Below are positions 9,025 through 18,600 of a DNA stretch of 64,000 nucleotides, one piece after another; within the stretch, counting starts at the first letter, position 1; each line of letters begins with the position of its first letter. Location of the stretch: assembly GCA_900129595.1 (NCBI GenBank), contig FQWG01000002.1, forward strand, positions 124,001 to 188,000, written 5' to 3'. The stretch comes from Flavobacterium frigidimaris (GTDB lineage Bacteria > Bacteroidota > Bacteroidia > Flavobacteriales > Flavobacteriaceae). Position numbers and translations under genes: made by a program. Below the pieces are notes generated by a model. The model searched no databases. It was given only the letters and a program-made list of their open reading frames with translations, and was not told the DNA's origin.

Positions 9025-9056
9025 TTGATTAATTATTTTTTTAATTCCTATATTTG
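9025..9056 (+). promoter_or_regulatory. Flavobacterium-type promoter for HU gene
   Basis: TTG at 9025-9027 and TATATTTG at 9049-9056, separated by 21 bp, match the Bacteroidota primary sigma consensus TTG-N17-23-TAnnTTTG. It lies 50 bp upstream of the HU start codon. Confidence 0.8.
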
Positions 9057-9105
9057 CAAACTCAAAAAAATAGTACACCATTTATAAAATAAAATAGGAA
9101 AGAAA

Positions 9106-9396
9106 ATGACGAAAGCAGATATCGTAGCGAAAATTTCAGAGAAACTAGGTCTTGAAAAAGGAGATGTTCAAGCAACAGTAGAAACTTTTATGGAAGAAGT
9201 GAAAACTTCATTAGAAACTGGAGACAATGTTTACCTAAGAGGATTTGGTAGTTTTATCGTAAAAACCAGAGCTGAAAAAACAGGAAGAAACATTTCTAAA
9301 AACACCACGATCAAAATTCCAGCACACAACATTCCTGCGTTTAAACCTGCAAAAGTTTTTGTAGAAGGAGTAAAAACAAATAACGAAGCAAAATAA
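9106..9396 (+). CDS. HU family DNA-binding protein
   Basis: 96-residue histone-like protein. The N-terminal helices begin MTKADIVAKISEKLG. The DNA-arm region carries VYLRGFGSFIVKTR and the conserved IPAHNIPAFKPAK (the usual form is PAxxxPxFxPG, here ending AK). Nucleoid-associated, binds and bends DNA as a dimer. It has its own strong promoter; a 30-codon basic ORF follows by 31 bp. Confidence 0.95.
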   Translation: MTKADIVAKISEKLGLEKGDVQATVETFMEEVKTSLETGDNVYLRGFGSFIVKTRAEKTGRNISKNTTIKIPAHNIPAFKPAKVFVEGVKTNNEAK

Positions 9397-9427
9397 TACT
9401 ATTAATTAATCATAAAATCGACACGAT

Positions 9428-9520
9428 ATGCCAAGTGGTAAAAAAAGAAAGAGACATAAGGTAGCTACGCACAAAAGAAAAAAAAGAGCGAGAGCTAACC
9501 GTCACAAAAAGAAAAAGTAG
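9428..9520 (+). CDS. 30-residue, extremely basic small protein
   Basis: Short frame starting MPSGKKRKRHKVATHKRKKR and ending in a Lys tail; more than half of the 30 residues are Lys or Arg and about a tenth are His. It lies 31 bp after the HU gene, and a hairpin terminator overlaps its stop codon, so it has its own transcript end. The composition is that of a ribosome- or nucleic-acid-binding peptide. It is not protein THX by sequence. A ribosomal role is inference; a small Bacteroidota-specific ribosomal protein is possible. Confidence 0.8.
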   Translation: MPSGKKRKRHKVATHKRKKRARANRHKKKK

Positions 9521-9540
9521 TTTTAAACTACTTTTTTCTT
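9512..9540 (+). terminator. Terminator of the HU/small basic protein transcript
   Basis: AAAAAGTAGTTT pairs with AAACTACTTTTT and is followed by a T run. The left arm overlaps the stop codon of the 30-residue gene. Confidence 0.8.
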
Positions 9541-9691
9541 TTTAAACGTTCATTGAAATTGAAAAAAGATGAAAGAAAAAAGAAAATAGAATATAGACCG
9601 AAAAGTCTATGTTCTTTACTCTATTCTCTATTAATCTTCTTTTCCCCGGGTTCAATACCTGTTAAAAAATATTGTTTAATCCATCCTTACA

Positions 9692-9770
9692 ATTAGGCCT
9701 TAAGCTTTAAGCTATAAGCTTTAAGCAATTTACGTTGCCTATTGCCTATTGCCTACTGCCTATTGCTAGA
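9692..9770. repeat. Low-complexity GCTTTAAGCT / TGCCTATTGCC repeats
   Basis: Tandem, imperfect copies of AAGCTTTAAGCTATAAGCTT followed by four copies of TGCCTAYTGCC, in the spacer before the RNase G gene. A related array lies at 55080-55225 upstream of cysN's neighbour. Confidence 0.6.
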
Positions 9771-9793
9771 AAGTTCGGATAAAAATTTACAGT

Positions 9794-11338
9794 GTGAATA
9801 AAGAATTAATCATTAGATCTAGTTCTGAAGCCGTAGATTTTGCCTTATTAAAAGATGGAAAACTAATTGAATTACACAAGGAAGAAGAGAAAAGCAACTT
9901 TCAGGTTGGTGATATTTTTATTGCCAAAATACGAAAACCCGTTGCCGGACTTAATGCTGCTTTTGTAAATGTGGGCTTCGAAAAAGATGCCTTTTTACAT
10001 TATCACGATTTAGGACCTAACTTAGCTTCCCAACTGAAATTCATAAAACTTGTAAGCGCAGGTAAAATAAAAGATTTCTCCCTAAAAACCTTTCAGTTTG
10101 AAAAAGAGATTGACAAAGATGGCATCATTACTGATATTTTAAGTGCCAATCAATCTGTTTTAGTTCAAGTTGTAAAAGAACCTATATCTACCAAAGGTCC
10201 AAGAATAAGCGCTGAGCTTTCATTGGCAGGAAGATTTATTGTTCTCGTTCCGTTTTCTGACCGCGTTTCTATTTCTCAAAAAATAGAAGACAAAAAGGAA
10301 AAGGATCGTCTAAAAAAACTTGTACTATCTATCAAACCAAAAGGATTTGGTGTTATTGTTCGCACAGTAGCCGAAGGCAAAAACGTAGCCGAATTAGAAA
10401 AAGATTTGCAGAACCTGCTTGGCAGATGGACTGCAATGTGTAAAAAATTACCAACTGCTCATCATCCATCAAAAGTATTAGGAGAGCTCAACAGAGCTTC
10501 TTCGATATTAAGAGATGTATTCAATGATACCTTTAGCGGTATTCAGATAGATGACGAAGAGTTGTACCATCAAACGAAGGAATATCTGCAAGAAATTGCA
10601 CCTTCAAAACAATCGATTGTTAAGTTTTATCAATCAAATGACACTCCAATTTTCGAGAAATACAATATAGAGAGACAAATCAAAACTTCATTTGGAAGAA
10701 CGGTTTCTATGAGCAAAGGCGCTTATCTTATCATCGAACACACTGAAGCTCTTCACGTTATAGACGTAAATAGTGGAAATCGTTCGAATAAAGCGACCAA
10801 TCAGGAAGATACCGCCATGGAAGTAAATATGATTGCTGCCGCTGAAATTGCCAGACAACTTCGTTTGCGTGATATGGGCGGAATAATCGTAGTAGATTTT
10901 ATCGATATGTCTAATCCTGAAAACAGGAAGGTTCTGTTCGACTTCTTGCGAGAAGAAATGAGCGACGATAAAGCAAAGCATAAAATCTTACCGCCTAGTA
11001 AATTTGGTTTAGTTCAAATTACCAGACAACGCGTAAGACCAGAAGTTAATATTAAAACTAGAGAAGAAGATCCTAACAATGAACATGGCGAAATTGAAGC
11101 GCCAATTTTAATCATTGACAGAATTAAATCTGATTTAGACAGACTTTTAAAAACCCACAAAAATGTTGTGCTTAATGTACATCCGTTTGTGGCTGCATAC
11201 CTCAGTCAAGGTTTTCCATCATTACGTTCAAAATGGTTTTTTGAACATAAGAAATGGGTGAAAATCATACCTCGTGACGCTTACACGTACTTAGAATACC
11301 ATTTCTATGATAAAAAAGGAAATGTTATTTCAGAATAA
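9794..11338 (+). CDS. rng: Ribonuclease G/E family
   Basis: 514-residue single-strand endoribonuclease of the RNase E/G family, length typical for RNase G. An S1-like RNA-binding domain lies at about residues 35-120 (VGDIFIAKIRKPVAGLNAAFV). The catalytic core has the metal-binding aspartates in HVIDVNSGNRS and GGIIVVDFIDM. There is no long C-terminal scaffold as in RNase E. The start is a GTG at 9794; no upstream in-frame ATG fits better. It acts in rRNA maturation and mRNA turnover in the cytoplasm. A terminator follows directly. Confidence 0.95.
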   Translation: MNKELIIRSSSEAVDFALLKDGKLIELHKEEEKSNFQVGDIFIAKIRKPVAGLNAAFVNVGFEKDAFLHYHDLGPNLASQLKFIKLVSAGKIKDFSLKTFQFEKEIDKDGIITDILSANQSVLVQVVKEPISTKGPRISAELSLAGRFIVLVPFSDRVSISQKIEDKKEKDRLKKLVLSIKPKGFGVIVRTVAEGKNVAELEKDLQNLLGRWTAMCKKLPTAHHPSKVLGELNRASSILRDVFNDTFSGIQIDDEELYHQTKEYLQEIAPSKQSIVKFYQSNDTPIFEKYNIERQIKTSFGRTVSMSKGAYLIIEHTEALHVIDVNSGNRSNKATNQEDTAMEVNMIAAAEIARQLRLRDMGGIIVVDFIDMSNPENRKVLFDFLREEMSDDKAKHKILPPSKFGLVQITRQRVRPEVNIKTREEDPNNEHGEIEAPILIIDRIKSDLDRLLKTHKNVVLNVHPFVAAYLSQGFPSLRSKWFFEHKKWVKIIPRDAYTYLEYHFYDKKGNVISE

Positions 11339-11346
11339 AAAATATT

Positions 11347-11378
11347 AAACCGCCTCTCGAAAGACTGGCGGTTTTTTT
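11347..11378 (+). terminator. Terminator of rng
   Basis: AAACCGCC/GGCGGTTT stem with a 12-base loop, followed by seven T residues. Confidence 0.9.
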
Positions 11379-11492
11379 ATGCCTTTTTTTTAAATAATAA
11401 TTATGCCTTAAAATGACATAATAAAATTTTTATCGCCCTATGCAATATCTCTTATACACGTACATTTACAAATTACTATTATTCATAAAGAT

Positions 11493-12362
11493 ATGCCCGG
11501 AACCTTAAATTATAAATCTACATTCAAAAAGAATATTATTTATTATTTCTTCACAACTCTCTTTTTATTCTCTTCAGCAGTAAGAGCTCAAAATGACACA
11601 ATTTTTTTTGACAAGTATTGGAATAGAGAGCCAAACAAAGAATTTGCCGTTTATTATAGAATTTCTGAAAAAGAAATTAAAGCAGAAGATGCTTTAGGTT
11701 ATTCTGTAAAGAAAAGCAGTTCCACTATTTCTTTTACTCTTTTTTCTATTAAAGATTATTATGCAAAAAACAATCAGTTACAGTTTCAAGGATATTTGAC
11801 AGGGCAATATAATAGGAATGAATACTCCGCAATAGGTGAAGCAAAATGGTACAGCGAAGATGGTAAACTTATTAAATCTAAAAACATCTCTCCACGCGAA
11901 TATCGTAAAGAACTAATAAAACCAGTTAAATTTCCATCTGACCGAAACTCTTTCACCAAAGAATCTGTAGACTTAAGTCCTGCTTTTTACATTTCATATT
12001 CAATTGCAGTAAAAAGTCAATATACAGCTGGTTTAGAGTTTTGTTTAGATTGTCAAAATGATAATAAACTGCTTCTTGGTTTAGGATATGGAATTATGCG
12101 TTATGATGACAAAACTTATGGCCTGCCAGACTTTCATTTGTCTTATAATCTCTCCGAGAAATGGATTTTTACAAAAATTGGAGCCTCACATAAAAACGCC
12201 TATGCAATTGCAGGACTTACGGTAGTAAACCTGATGGATCTGGGAATAGGTTATTCTGTTCCATTTAACGAAGAGAGCATTCCTGTTATCAAAGGCTTTA
12301 CATTTGGACTCACTATTAGATTTACTAATAACGAAAATCTTCGTTTAAATTTCAAATATTAA
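11493..12362 (+). CDS. Hypothetical secreted/outer-membrane protein
   Basis: 289 residues with a signal peptide (FFTTLFLFSSAVRAQ, cleavage near residue 33). Residues ~80-150 contain a YxGxA-like repeat (EAKWYSEDGKLIKSK) reminiscent of MORN or antitoxin-like strands. The C-terminal ~100 residues are alternating hydrophobic/polar strands (LLLGLGYGIMRY, FTFGLTIRF) suggesting a small outer-membrane barrel. The last residues NLRLNFKY end on an aromatic, as barrel proteins often do. No family recognised and no functional context: it is flanked by rng and convergent with pbpC. Confidence 0.75.
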   Translation: MPGTLNYKSTFKKNIIYYFFTTLFLFSSAVRAQNDTIFFDKYWNREPNKEFAVYYRISEKEIKAEDALGYSVKKSSSTISFTLFSIKDYYAKNNQLQFQGYLTGQYNRNEYSAIGEAKWYSEDGKLIKSKNISPREYRKELIKPVKFPSDRNSFTKESVDLSPAFYISYSIAVKSQYTAGLEFCLDCQNDNKLLLGLGYGIMRYDDKTYGLPDFHLSYNLSEKWIFTKIGASHKNAYAIAGLTVVNLMDLGIGYSVPFNEESIPVIKGFTFGLTIRFTNNENLRLNFKY

Positions 12363-12369
12363 TTTATTC

Positions 12370-14766
12370 CTACTCTCGTACAATCTCAATTTTTCTCCTA
12401 ATTTCATTCCCGGAAGCATCTACAACTGTGATATAATGTATCCCTGCTGTTGGGGTAATTGGCAATTCATGAAACGTTTTTGTCGTTGCTTTGTAAACAT
12501 TATCCACATACCAAAACAGTTCTTTATCCCTTTCAGAATAGGCTACTTTAAGAATCACAGGCTGAACTTCGCTATTAAAATTTTTCGTTAAATAGATTTT
12601 GCTATTCGCTTTTGGGTAAATAAAATCCATAGTGGTAGTCTGCGTTCCCTCACAACCTTCCTTAAACGGAGGCAAAGGCAAATACTCAATATGCTGGCTT
12701 TTGTAGTACCAAGCCATAACGGGCGGCAAGACAAACCAATTTTTAGTTACTATATTATCGATGCTTTCGCAACTGCTATTGACCTGAAATTTTTCGGTTT
12801 TATCTAAATGAACTTTTTTATGATAAGGACAAACAGCCGTAGATTTTCCTTTTTTAGAAACCCATTGCTTGATTTTTGGACATTCTTCTTTAGCCAGATA
12901 ACCGCTTAAACGGCAAACCTCAACTTCATCCAGATCTTTATAAGGGGTTTGAAACCATCTTTGTCTCGGCAATAAATTAAAAATATCAAATAAAACAGGC
13001 GCGGCACTTGTTACACCTGTCAGACTTGGTCTTCCCTCACCTGTTGCATTTCCGACCCAAATGCCCACTACATATTTCGAATTTGTTCCAATTGCCCATG
13101 CATCACGGTTTCCAAAACTGGTTCCGGTTTTCCAGGCAATTTTCAGGGAGCTGTCATAAAACTTCCAGGCTTCGTCTCCTTCAGGTCTGTTGACTTCTTC
13201 CATTGCGTTATACGTTAACCAAATCGATCCGGCGCCCAATATGTTCTTCTGATCTGTTTCTGATCCAAAATCAGGCTCAAAATCGTTCCTGTAATTGAGT
13301 TCCGTAAATTCTTTGGTTCTATATTTTGCCTGGTTTTTAGTGTAATAATTAACCGTTGAAGAAAGATTCGCATACGTTCGGCACAAATCCCATAAATTAC
13401 TTTCGGCACCACCTAAAATAAGGGATAACCCGTAATGATCTGGCGTTTTATTGATATCTCTTAATTTGAATTTCTGTAATTCTTCATAAAATTTATTCAC
13501 ACCAAAATCCTGCAGCATCAAAACAGCCGGAATATTCAAAGATCTTGACAAAGCACGATGTGCAGGAACCGCTCCGTCAAAAGTTAAATTAAAATTCTGA
13601 GGTGTATAACCCGCAATTTGCGTTGGAATATCAGCTACCAAAGTATTAGGCAATAACTCGCCATCATCTAACATTGCAGCATATAAAAGTGGTTTCAGAA
13701 TACTTCCGGTACTTCTTGGTGCATCGATAATATCAACATCTTTTTGATGGTCTTTATCCGTGGGGGCATTACCAACGTAACTCATCACATTTCGATTTGC
13801 AACATCAATTACTAAAATCGCCAGATTATTCACTTCATTTTGCCTGTATTGATTGTAGTAATATTTTGCAATTTGATTGACTCTATTCTGCAAAGCATAA
13901 TCAATAGTCGTTTTTACTCGCGTTCCTTCTCCTTCTTTAGCCACTCGTTGTAACAAATGAGGTGCAATCTGTGGGAGATCATATGGTTTTTGAGGCAATG
14001 GCTCTTCAACAGCAAGTTCGTACGTTTGCTTATCGATTATTCCTTCCTGATGCAATTTCAGCAAAAGCCGGTTTCGTTTTTTCAACAACTTGATCTGATT
14101 TTTACCCGGATAAATTAAACTCGGAGCATTTGGCAAAACTGCTAAAGTCGCATTTTCCGCCCAGGACAATTGATTCGCTTGCACTCCAAAATAGCGCCAT
14201 GCAGCCATTTCAAGTCCTACAACATTCCCTCCAAAAGGAGCATGAGCAGCGTATAATTCGAGAATTTCATTCTTAGAATACCCTAATTCTAATCGTGTTG
14301 CCAGAATAATTTCTATGAATTTTTCAAAATAAGTTCTTCCTTTTCCTTTTCTTGATAATCGGATAACTTGTTGCGTTAATGTACTTCCTCCTCTTACTAC
14401 TTTTCCCGCTTTCCTGTTTTGTTTTATAGCATTTATCATCGCTACAGGATTAAACCCGGGATGTTTGTAAAAGTATTCGTCTTCAAAATAAACAATACAT
14501 TTCTTGAATTTATCCGGAACGCTATCCTGTTCAGGAAAACGCCATTGTCCGTCTCTTGCTATTTTAGCTCCGAGCAATTCTCCTTCTTTACTTTCTATTA
14601 CGGTTGAATAAGGCTCTTTAAATAAAGTTCGGGGTATCGAAAAATAGTAAATCAGCAAAAGCACAAATGCAATTGCTGATTTTATTTTATTCTTTTTAAT
14701 CCAATTTGTAATGCGTTGTAGAAACGCTATTAATTTATTTTTCAATTTAATTTTATTGCTTTTCAT
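12370..14766 (-). CDS. pbpC: Penicillin-binding protein 1C
   Basis: 798-residue bifunctional peptidoglycan synthase. Order: one N-terminal membrane helix (about residues 28-45), a GT51 glycosyltransferase (EDEYFYKHPGFNP, RGGSTLTQQVIRL), a transpeptidase with SxxK in STGSILKP, SLN and KTGTSFGNRDAW, then a C-terminal BiPBP_C beta domain ending GNEIRRKIEIV. In many bacteria pbpC sits beside an alpha-2-macroglobulin gene; here that gene lies upstream on the same strand but is separated by an ~890-bp REP/RAYT island. Stop codon is 7 bp from the convergent neighbour. Confidence 0.96.
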   Translation of the reverse strand: MKSNKIKLKNKLIAFLQRITNWIKKNKIKSAIAFVLLLIYYFSIPRTLFKEPYSTVIESKEGELLGAKIARDGQWRFPEQDSVPDKFKKCIVYFEDEYFYKHPGFNPVAMINAIKQNRKAGKVVRGGSTLTQQVIRLSRKGKGRTYFEKFIEIILATRLELGYSKNEILELYAAHAPFGGNVVGLEMAAWRYFGVQANQLSWAENATLAVLPNAPSLIYPGKNQIKLLKKRNRLLLKLHQEGIIDKQTYELAVEEPLPQKPYDLPQIAPHLLQRVAKEGEGTRVKTTIDYALQNRVNQIAKYYYNQYRQNEVNNLAILVIDVANRNVMSYVGNAPTDKDHQKDVDIIDAPRSTGSILKPLLYAAMLDDGELLPNTLVADIPTQIAGYTPQNFNLTFDGAVPAHRALSRSLNIPAVLMLQDFGVNKFYEELQKFKLRDINKTPDHYGLSLILGGAESNLWDLCRTYANLSSTVNYYTKNQAKYRTKEFTELNYRNDFEPDFGSETDQKNILGAGSIWLTYNAMEEVNRPEGDEAWKFYDSSLKIAWKTGTSFGNRDAWAIGTNSKYVVGIWVGNATGEGRPSLTGVTSAAPVLFDIFNLLPRQRWFQTPYKDLDEVEVCRLSGYLAKEECPKIKQWVSKKGKSTAVCPYHKKVHLDKTEKFQVNSSCESIDNIVTKNWFVLPPVMAWYYKSQHIEYLPLPPFKEGCEGTQTTTMDFIYPKANSKIYLTKNFNSEVQPVILKVAYSERDKELFWYVDNVYKATTKTFHELPITPTAGIHYITVVDASGNEIRRKIEIVRE

Positions 14767-14768
14767 AT

Positions 14769-14795
14769 CCTAACAGGTTTCCAAAACCTGTTAGG
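14769..14795. repeat. REP palindrome, copy 1
   Basis: CCTAACAGGTTT and AAACCTGTTAGG arms around a 3-base centre (CCA), immediately upstream of pbpC. Same family as copies at 14853, 15531 (degenerate), 15614 and 49580. Confidence 0.9.
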
Positions 14796-14852
14796 TATAT
14801 TTTAAATATCTTATTTTAATATATTACTTCTTTTTCTAATCTTAACGTCATA

Positions 14853-14879
14853 CCTAATAGGTTTTGAAAACCTGTTAGG
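14853..14879. repeat. REP palindrome, copy 2
   Basis: CCTAATAGGTTTT...AAAACCTGTTAGG, one substitution from the family sequence. It lies 26 bp from the 3' end of the RAYT reading frame. Confidence 0.9.
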
Positions 14880-14904
14880 AGAGCGAATTCAATACTTAAA
14901 TACT

Positions 14905-15495
14905 CTATTCATCACTTAAGCTTACATCATTAATTAATCCTTCATAAATAATTTTTCTTTCATCATGACAAAACTTAAAATTATCTAATCCCCCAAACAA
15001 ATCAATGATAAAATCTCTATCAATACTTGTTGTTCTTACAGATAAATAAGAACGATATGATGAATGCAAATAAGTTTCCAAATGTTCACTAAATTTATGT
15101 TTAACAGGATTCAAGTGGACGTAAAGAATTAACTGCTTTAGATAATTTTCATTTTCTATTCTGTTTCTTTGTAAATGTTCCTGAAACAAACTTCCGGTTC
15201 TACTATAAGCTTTATTGATACTTTTAGAATAGGCATTAAATAAATTCGAAAATGTTAAATGGATTTTTTCTTTTAATTTATCAGGCAAATTATTTTTGTC
15301 TTTTATTCTTAAAACTATATGAAAATGATTTTTAAGCAAGCAATAAGCATAAATATCTGCTATTGGTAAAATATACTTCTTTACTTTTTCAAGAAAATAA
15401 TTATAGTTTTTCTATTCAATAAAAATATTCTCTTTATTATTCCCTCTGTTATAAACATGATAATATTGTCCTGTTTCAAAAACATCCCTCTTCAC
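14905..15495 (-). pseudogene. REP-associated tyrosine transposase (RAYT, IS200-like Y1), interrupted
   Basis: A frame of 196 codons from GTG 15495 (MKRDVFETGQYYHVYNRGNN) broken by one in-frame amber codon at 15412-15414 (codon 28, in NIFIE*KNYNYF). Everything else is intact: HUH motif in LLKNHFHIVLRI and the YVHLNPVKH segment holding the probable catalytic Tyr. RAYTs are single-copy Y1 transposases thought to move or maintain REP palindromes, and here REP copies flank the gene on both sides. It could restart internally (for example TTG at 15339), losing the first domain strands but keeping the HUH site. Amber could also be a sequencing error; treated as a recent pseudogene. Confidence 0.85.
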
Positions 15496-15530
15496 CTTCT
15501 AATTTATTATTTCTAATCTTTTTATTATAT

Positions 15531-15559
15531 CTTAACAAGCTTGTAAACCAGCTAGGTAT
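15531..15559. repeat. REP palindrome, degenerate copy 3
   Basis: CTTAACAAGCTTGTAAACC followed by AGCTAGGTAT: alignable to the family over its whole length with about six changes. It lies just upstream of the RAYT gene. Confidence 0.65.
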
Positions 15560-15613
15560 CTACTTTACTCTTAACTTTAGTTTACTTTTTATTCTAAATA
15601 TTTAATACAGATA

Positions 15614-15640
15614 CCTAACAGGTTTTGAAAACCTGTTAGG
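15614..15640. repeat. REP palindrome, copy 4
   Basis: Exact family sequence (CCTAACAGGTTTT / AAAACCTGTTAGG), 20 bp beyond the 3' end of the alpha-2-macroglobulin gene. Confidence 0.92.
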
Positions 15641-15660
15641 ATACTTAATTATAAGAAATC

Positions 15661-18600
15661 TTACTTCACCACCTCAACCCAGAATCCTTTTGTTCTGGCA
15701 AGGAATGTATTATCGTACATGGCCTCGCATTGTAATCCAGGCAAATAATAATTTCCTAAATAAGATGCATTCAACAGAATCCTAAAAACTTTTGTTTCTC
15801 CTGATTTCATTCCAAAATAGAAATTAGTTCTATCGTCCCTAATATCGATATAATCAGCGACATTGTTTGTGGCATCCCCATAATCAGTAAAACGAGTATT
15901 TACAATTTCAAATCCTGATGGCAGAATTTGTGTTAATGCCACATTTTGAATGCCTTCATTCCTTTGGTTTCTAACCGTTACTTCTGCAATAAATTCAGTT
16001 CCCTGATTAATTTTAGAAACGTTGATCACACCGCCTTTTCTGTTTTTGAAAACAATAGCAGCAGAAACATCGCTCTGAATCGCATTCTCTTGTCCAATTG
16101 GCAATATTCCCGTGTTTAATACACGAACATAGATGGTATTGTTTTTATTATTTTTCAGTGTAATACTATTAGAACCTGTCTGAACTGCCAAGCTTCTGTC
16201 AGCAATTGTTTTTTGCGTACTTATTGTTTCGCCTTTACCGTTTTTGCTAAACTGAATATTAATTCCTTTAGGACCGTTACTCGCAGCAAATTTCGACATT
16301 GCGTATAAACAGTAAGCCGTTGTTTGTGTACTCATCCATTGATTATTAGACATTTCTTTGGCTAATTTTGAAGCCATCGAGAATGCTTTTTGTTTCTGGT
16401 CTAAAAGTAACATCGTTTCTAAAGCCATTGCTCTGTTTCTCTCGCTTGAACCATAATAGTAATAATTATAATTACTCGATTCACCATCGATACTGGTGCG
16501 CAAGAATAGATTTTGCCCTGCCGATTTTTGCCCCGCTAATACATAAGCTGCAGCCAGACGAAGCTTACTTTCGTTCGAAATTCCTTTTGTTTCACGCAGC
16601 CTGTTCATTGATGATAAATCAGCATTACCGGCCAAAGCCAATGTATATAATCGGTAAGCCTGTGCCAGGTCATTGCCATATTTTGGTTCAAAACGCCATT
16701 GTTTCGCTTCTTTTTGTTGGTAAGAAGTCCATTTTGATTTGAAGTTTATTGGCAACACATAACCTTTTTTCTCTGCTTCTATCAGGAAATGTCCGGCATA
16801 TGAGGTTCCCCAATCGTCTGCGATTGTATTTCCCTGCCAGTAAGGCAATCCCCCGTTTGATAACTGAAAACTTCCTAATCTGGTAATTCCCGCTGTAATA
16901 TTCTTTTGAATTAGTGCTTTTCTTGTTGCATCCAGATCGACCACATCATTCAAAAACAATTGTGGAAAAACAGACGAGGTGGTTTGCTCTACACATCCAT
17001 GCGGATATTGAATCAGAAATTGCAATCTTCCATTCAGATTAATGGTTGGCATTGATGAAACTTCTAATCTTGCTTTATTACTGCCTGACACTCCAAAGGT
17101 CTGCCATGCTATTGTTTTTGTACTGTTTGGGGGCAAAATAACATCTGTAAAAGTGCTTGTAACCGGATTTGGATTCGTCATATCAATCTCGACATCATAC
17201 ACTGATTTTTCGCTTCCTGAAGTGGCAATAACCTGAACTTTTGCAATTCCGGTTGCAGCTCCTACTACTAAATTAAAATATGCCATTTTTTCATCGGGCT
17301 GTGCAAAAGTCAATCTTTGCGTTGCACTTCCCATTACTTTTAATCCGGCACTTGTTTTGATCTGAATCGAAACGTTTTTAATTTTATTTTCCGTTGCAAA
17401 AACGGTAACAGGAATCGTTACTTTTTCTGATGGCGAAATCTTTCTTGGCAATGAAGCCAATACCATCAACGGACTGCGAACCGGAGTCGCTTTCTCGACA
17501 CTTCCGTAAGCACTTGTATTGGCATCACCGGCAACCACCATAGTTCGAACGGAACCAATGTATTTTGGCAGTTTTAATTCATGCGACTTGGTTTGTCCTT
17601 TTTCTAATTTAAATGGCCCATAATATAATACAACAGGTTTAAATCGGTTGGCTTTTTTAGCTTTTCCTCCGCCAAGATCCTGATCTCCACCAATACTGAA
17701 AATCTGATTTATTTTTCCGCCGTAAGCTCCAATTACATCATCATAAATATCCCAGGTTTTTACGCCCAAAGCTTCACGAACATAAAAACTATCCCATGCA
17801 TTTGGTGTTTTAAAACGGGTTAAATCCAGCAAACCTTCATCTACTACGGCAATAGTATAAGTCATCTCTTTGCCTGTTTTCTCTCCTACTTTTACTGTAA
17901 ATTTCTGCTCTGGTTTTAATACATCCGGCATTGAAAGTGTTGGAGCCAAAATGGTATTTTTGTCAACAACTTCGATCGGAACAATACCATACATACGAAT
18001 AGGCGAATCGTTTTTAGTCGAAGCATGTGGCTGTAAAAGTGTAATATTAAAATACACATTAGGTGCCATTGCTGAAGTTATCGGAATCTCTACTTTTGTC
18101 TCTCCTTGTTTCGTTTTTGCCCAAAGGGTCTGCACTACTCGTGATCCGTTTTCAATCGAAATCAAAGCACGTCCGCCTTCGCTTGAAGGAAAAGATATCT
18201 GAGCTTTTTCGCCTACTGCATAATTCTTTTTATCTGTTGAGAACACCAGCATATTTGCCGTTGAAGCATCTCTATTACGTGTTTTTCCTGACCAGATTGG
18301 CCAGTCAATATTTGCAGTCAAAGCTGTTGCGTGACCATTTGTCTCATCTGAAACACGAATCAAATAACGCCCCCATTCTTCATCGGTCAGCTCAAATCCA
18401 AAACTTCCTTTTCCACTGGAATCGGTATCAATTATAGTCGTTTTATAAGCTGTTGTGGAATTAGATGAGTTATAATTAGATAAATTATCACTTGAAGAAT
18501 CCCACCACCATCTCCAGTCTACTTTATAAATTCTTACTTCAAGATTTCTAACGGCTTTTGGTCTTCCGTTTTCATCAACAGTAACTACCTCAAAACGATT

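Noticed and set aside
14769..15640. REP cluster as a CRISPR array
   Set aside because: Only four units, irregular spacing (up to ~650 bp), no uniform spacers, and a transposase gene lies among them; no cas genes.
16368..18437. Several plus-strand frames opposite the alpha-2-macroglobulin gene
   Set aside because: They mirror an obviously real 1,892-codon gene and encode no recognisable proteins.
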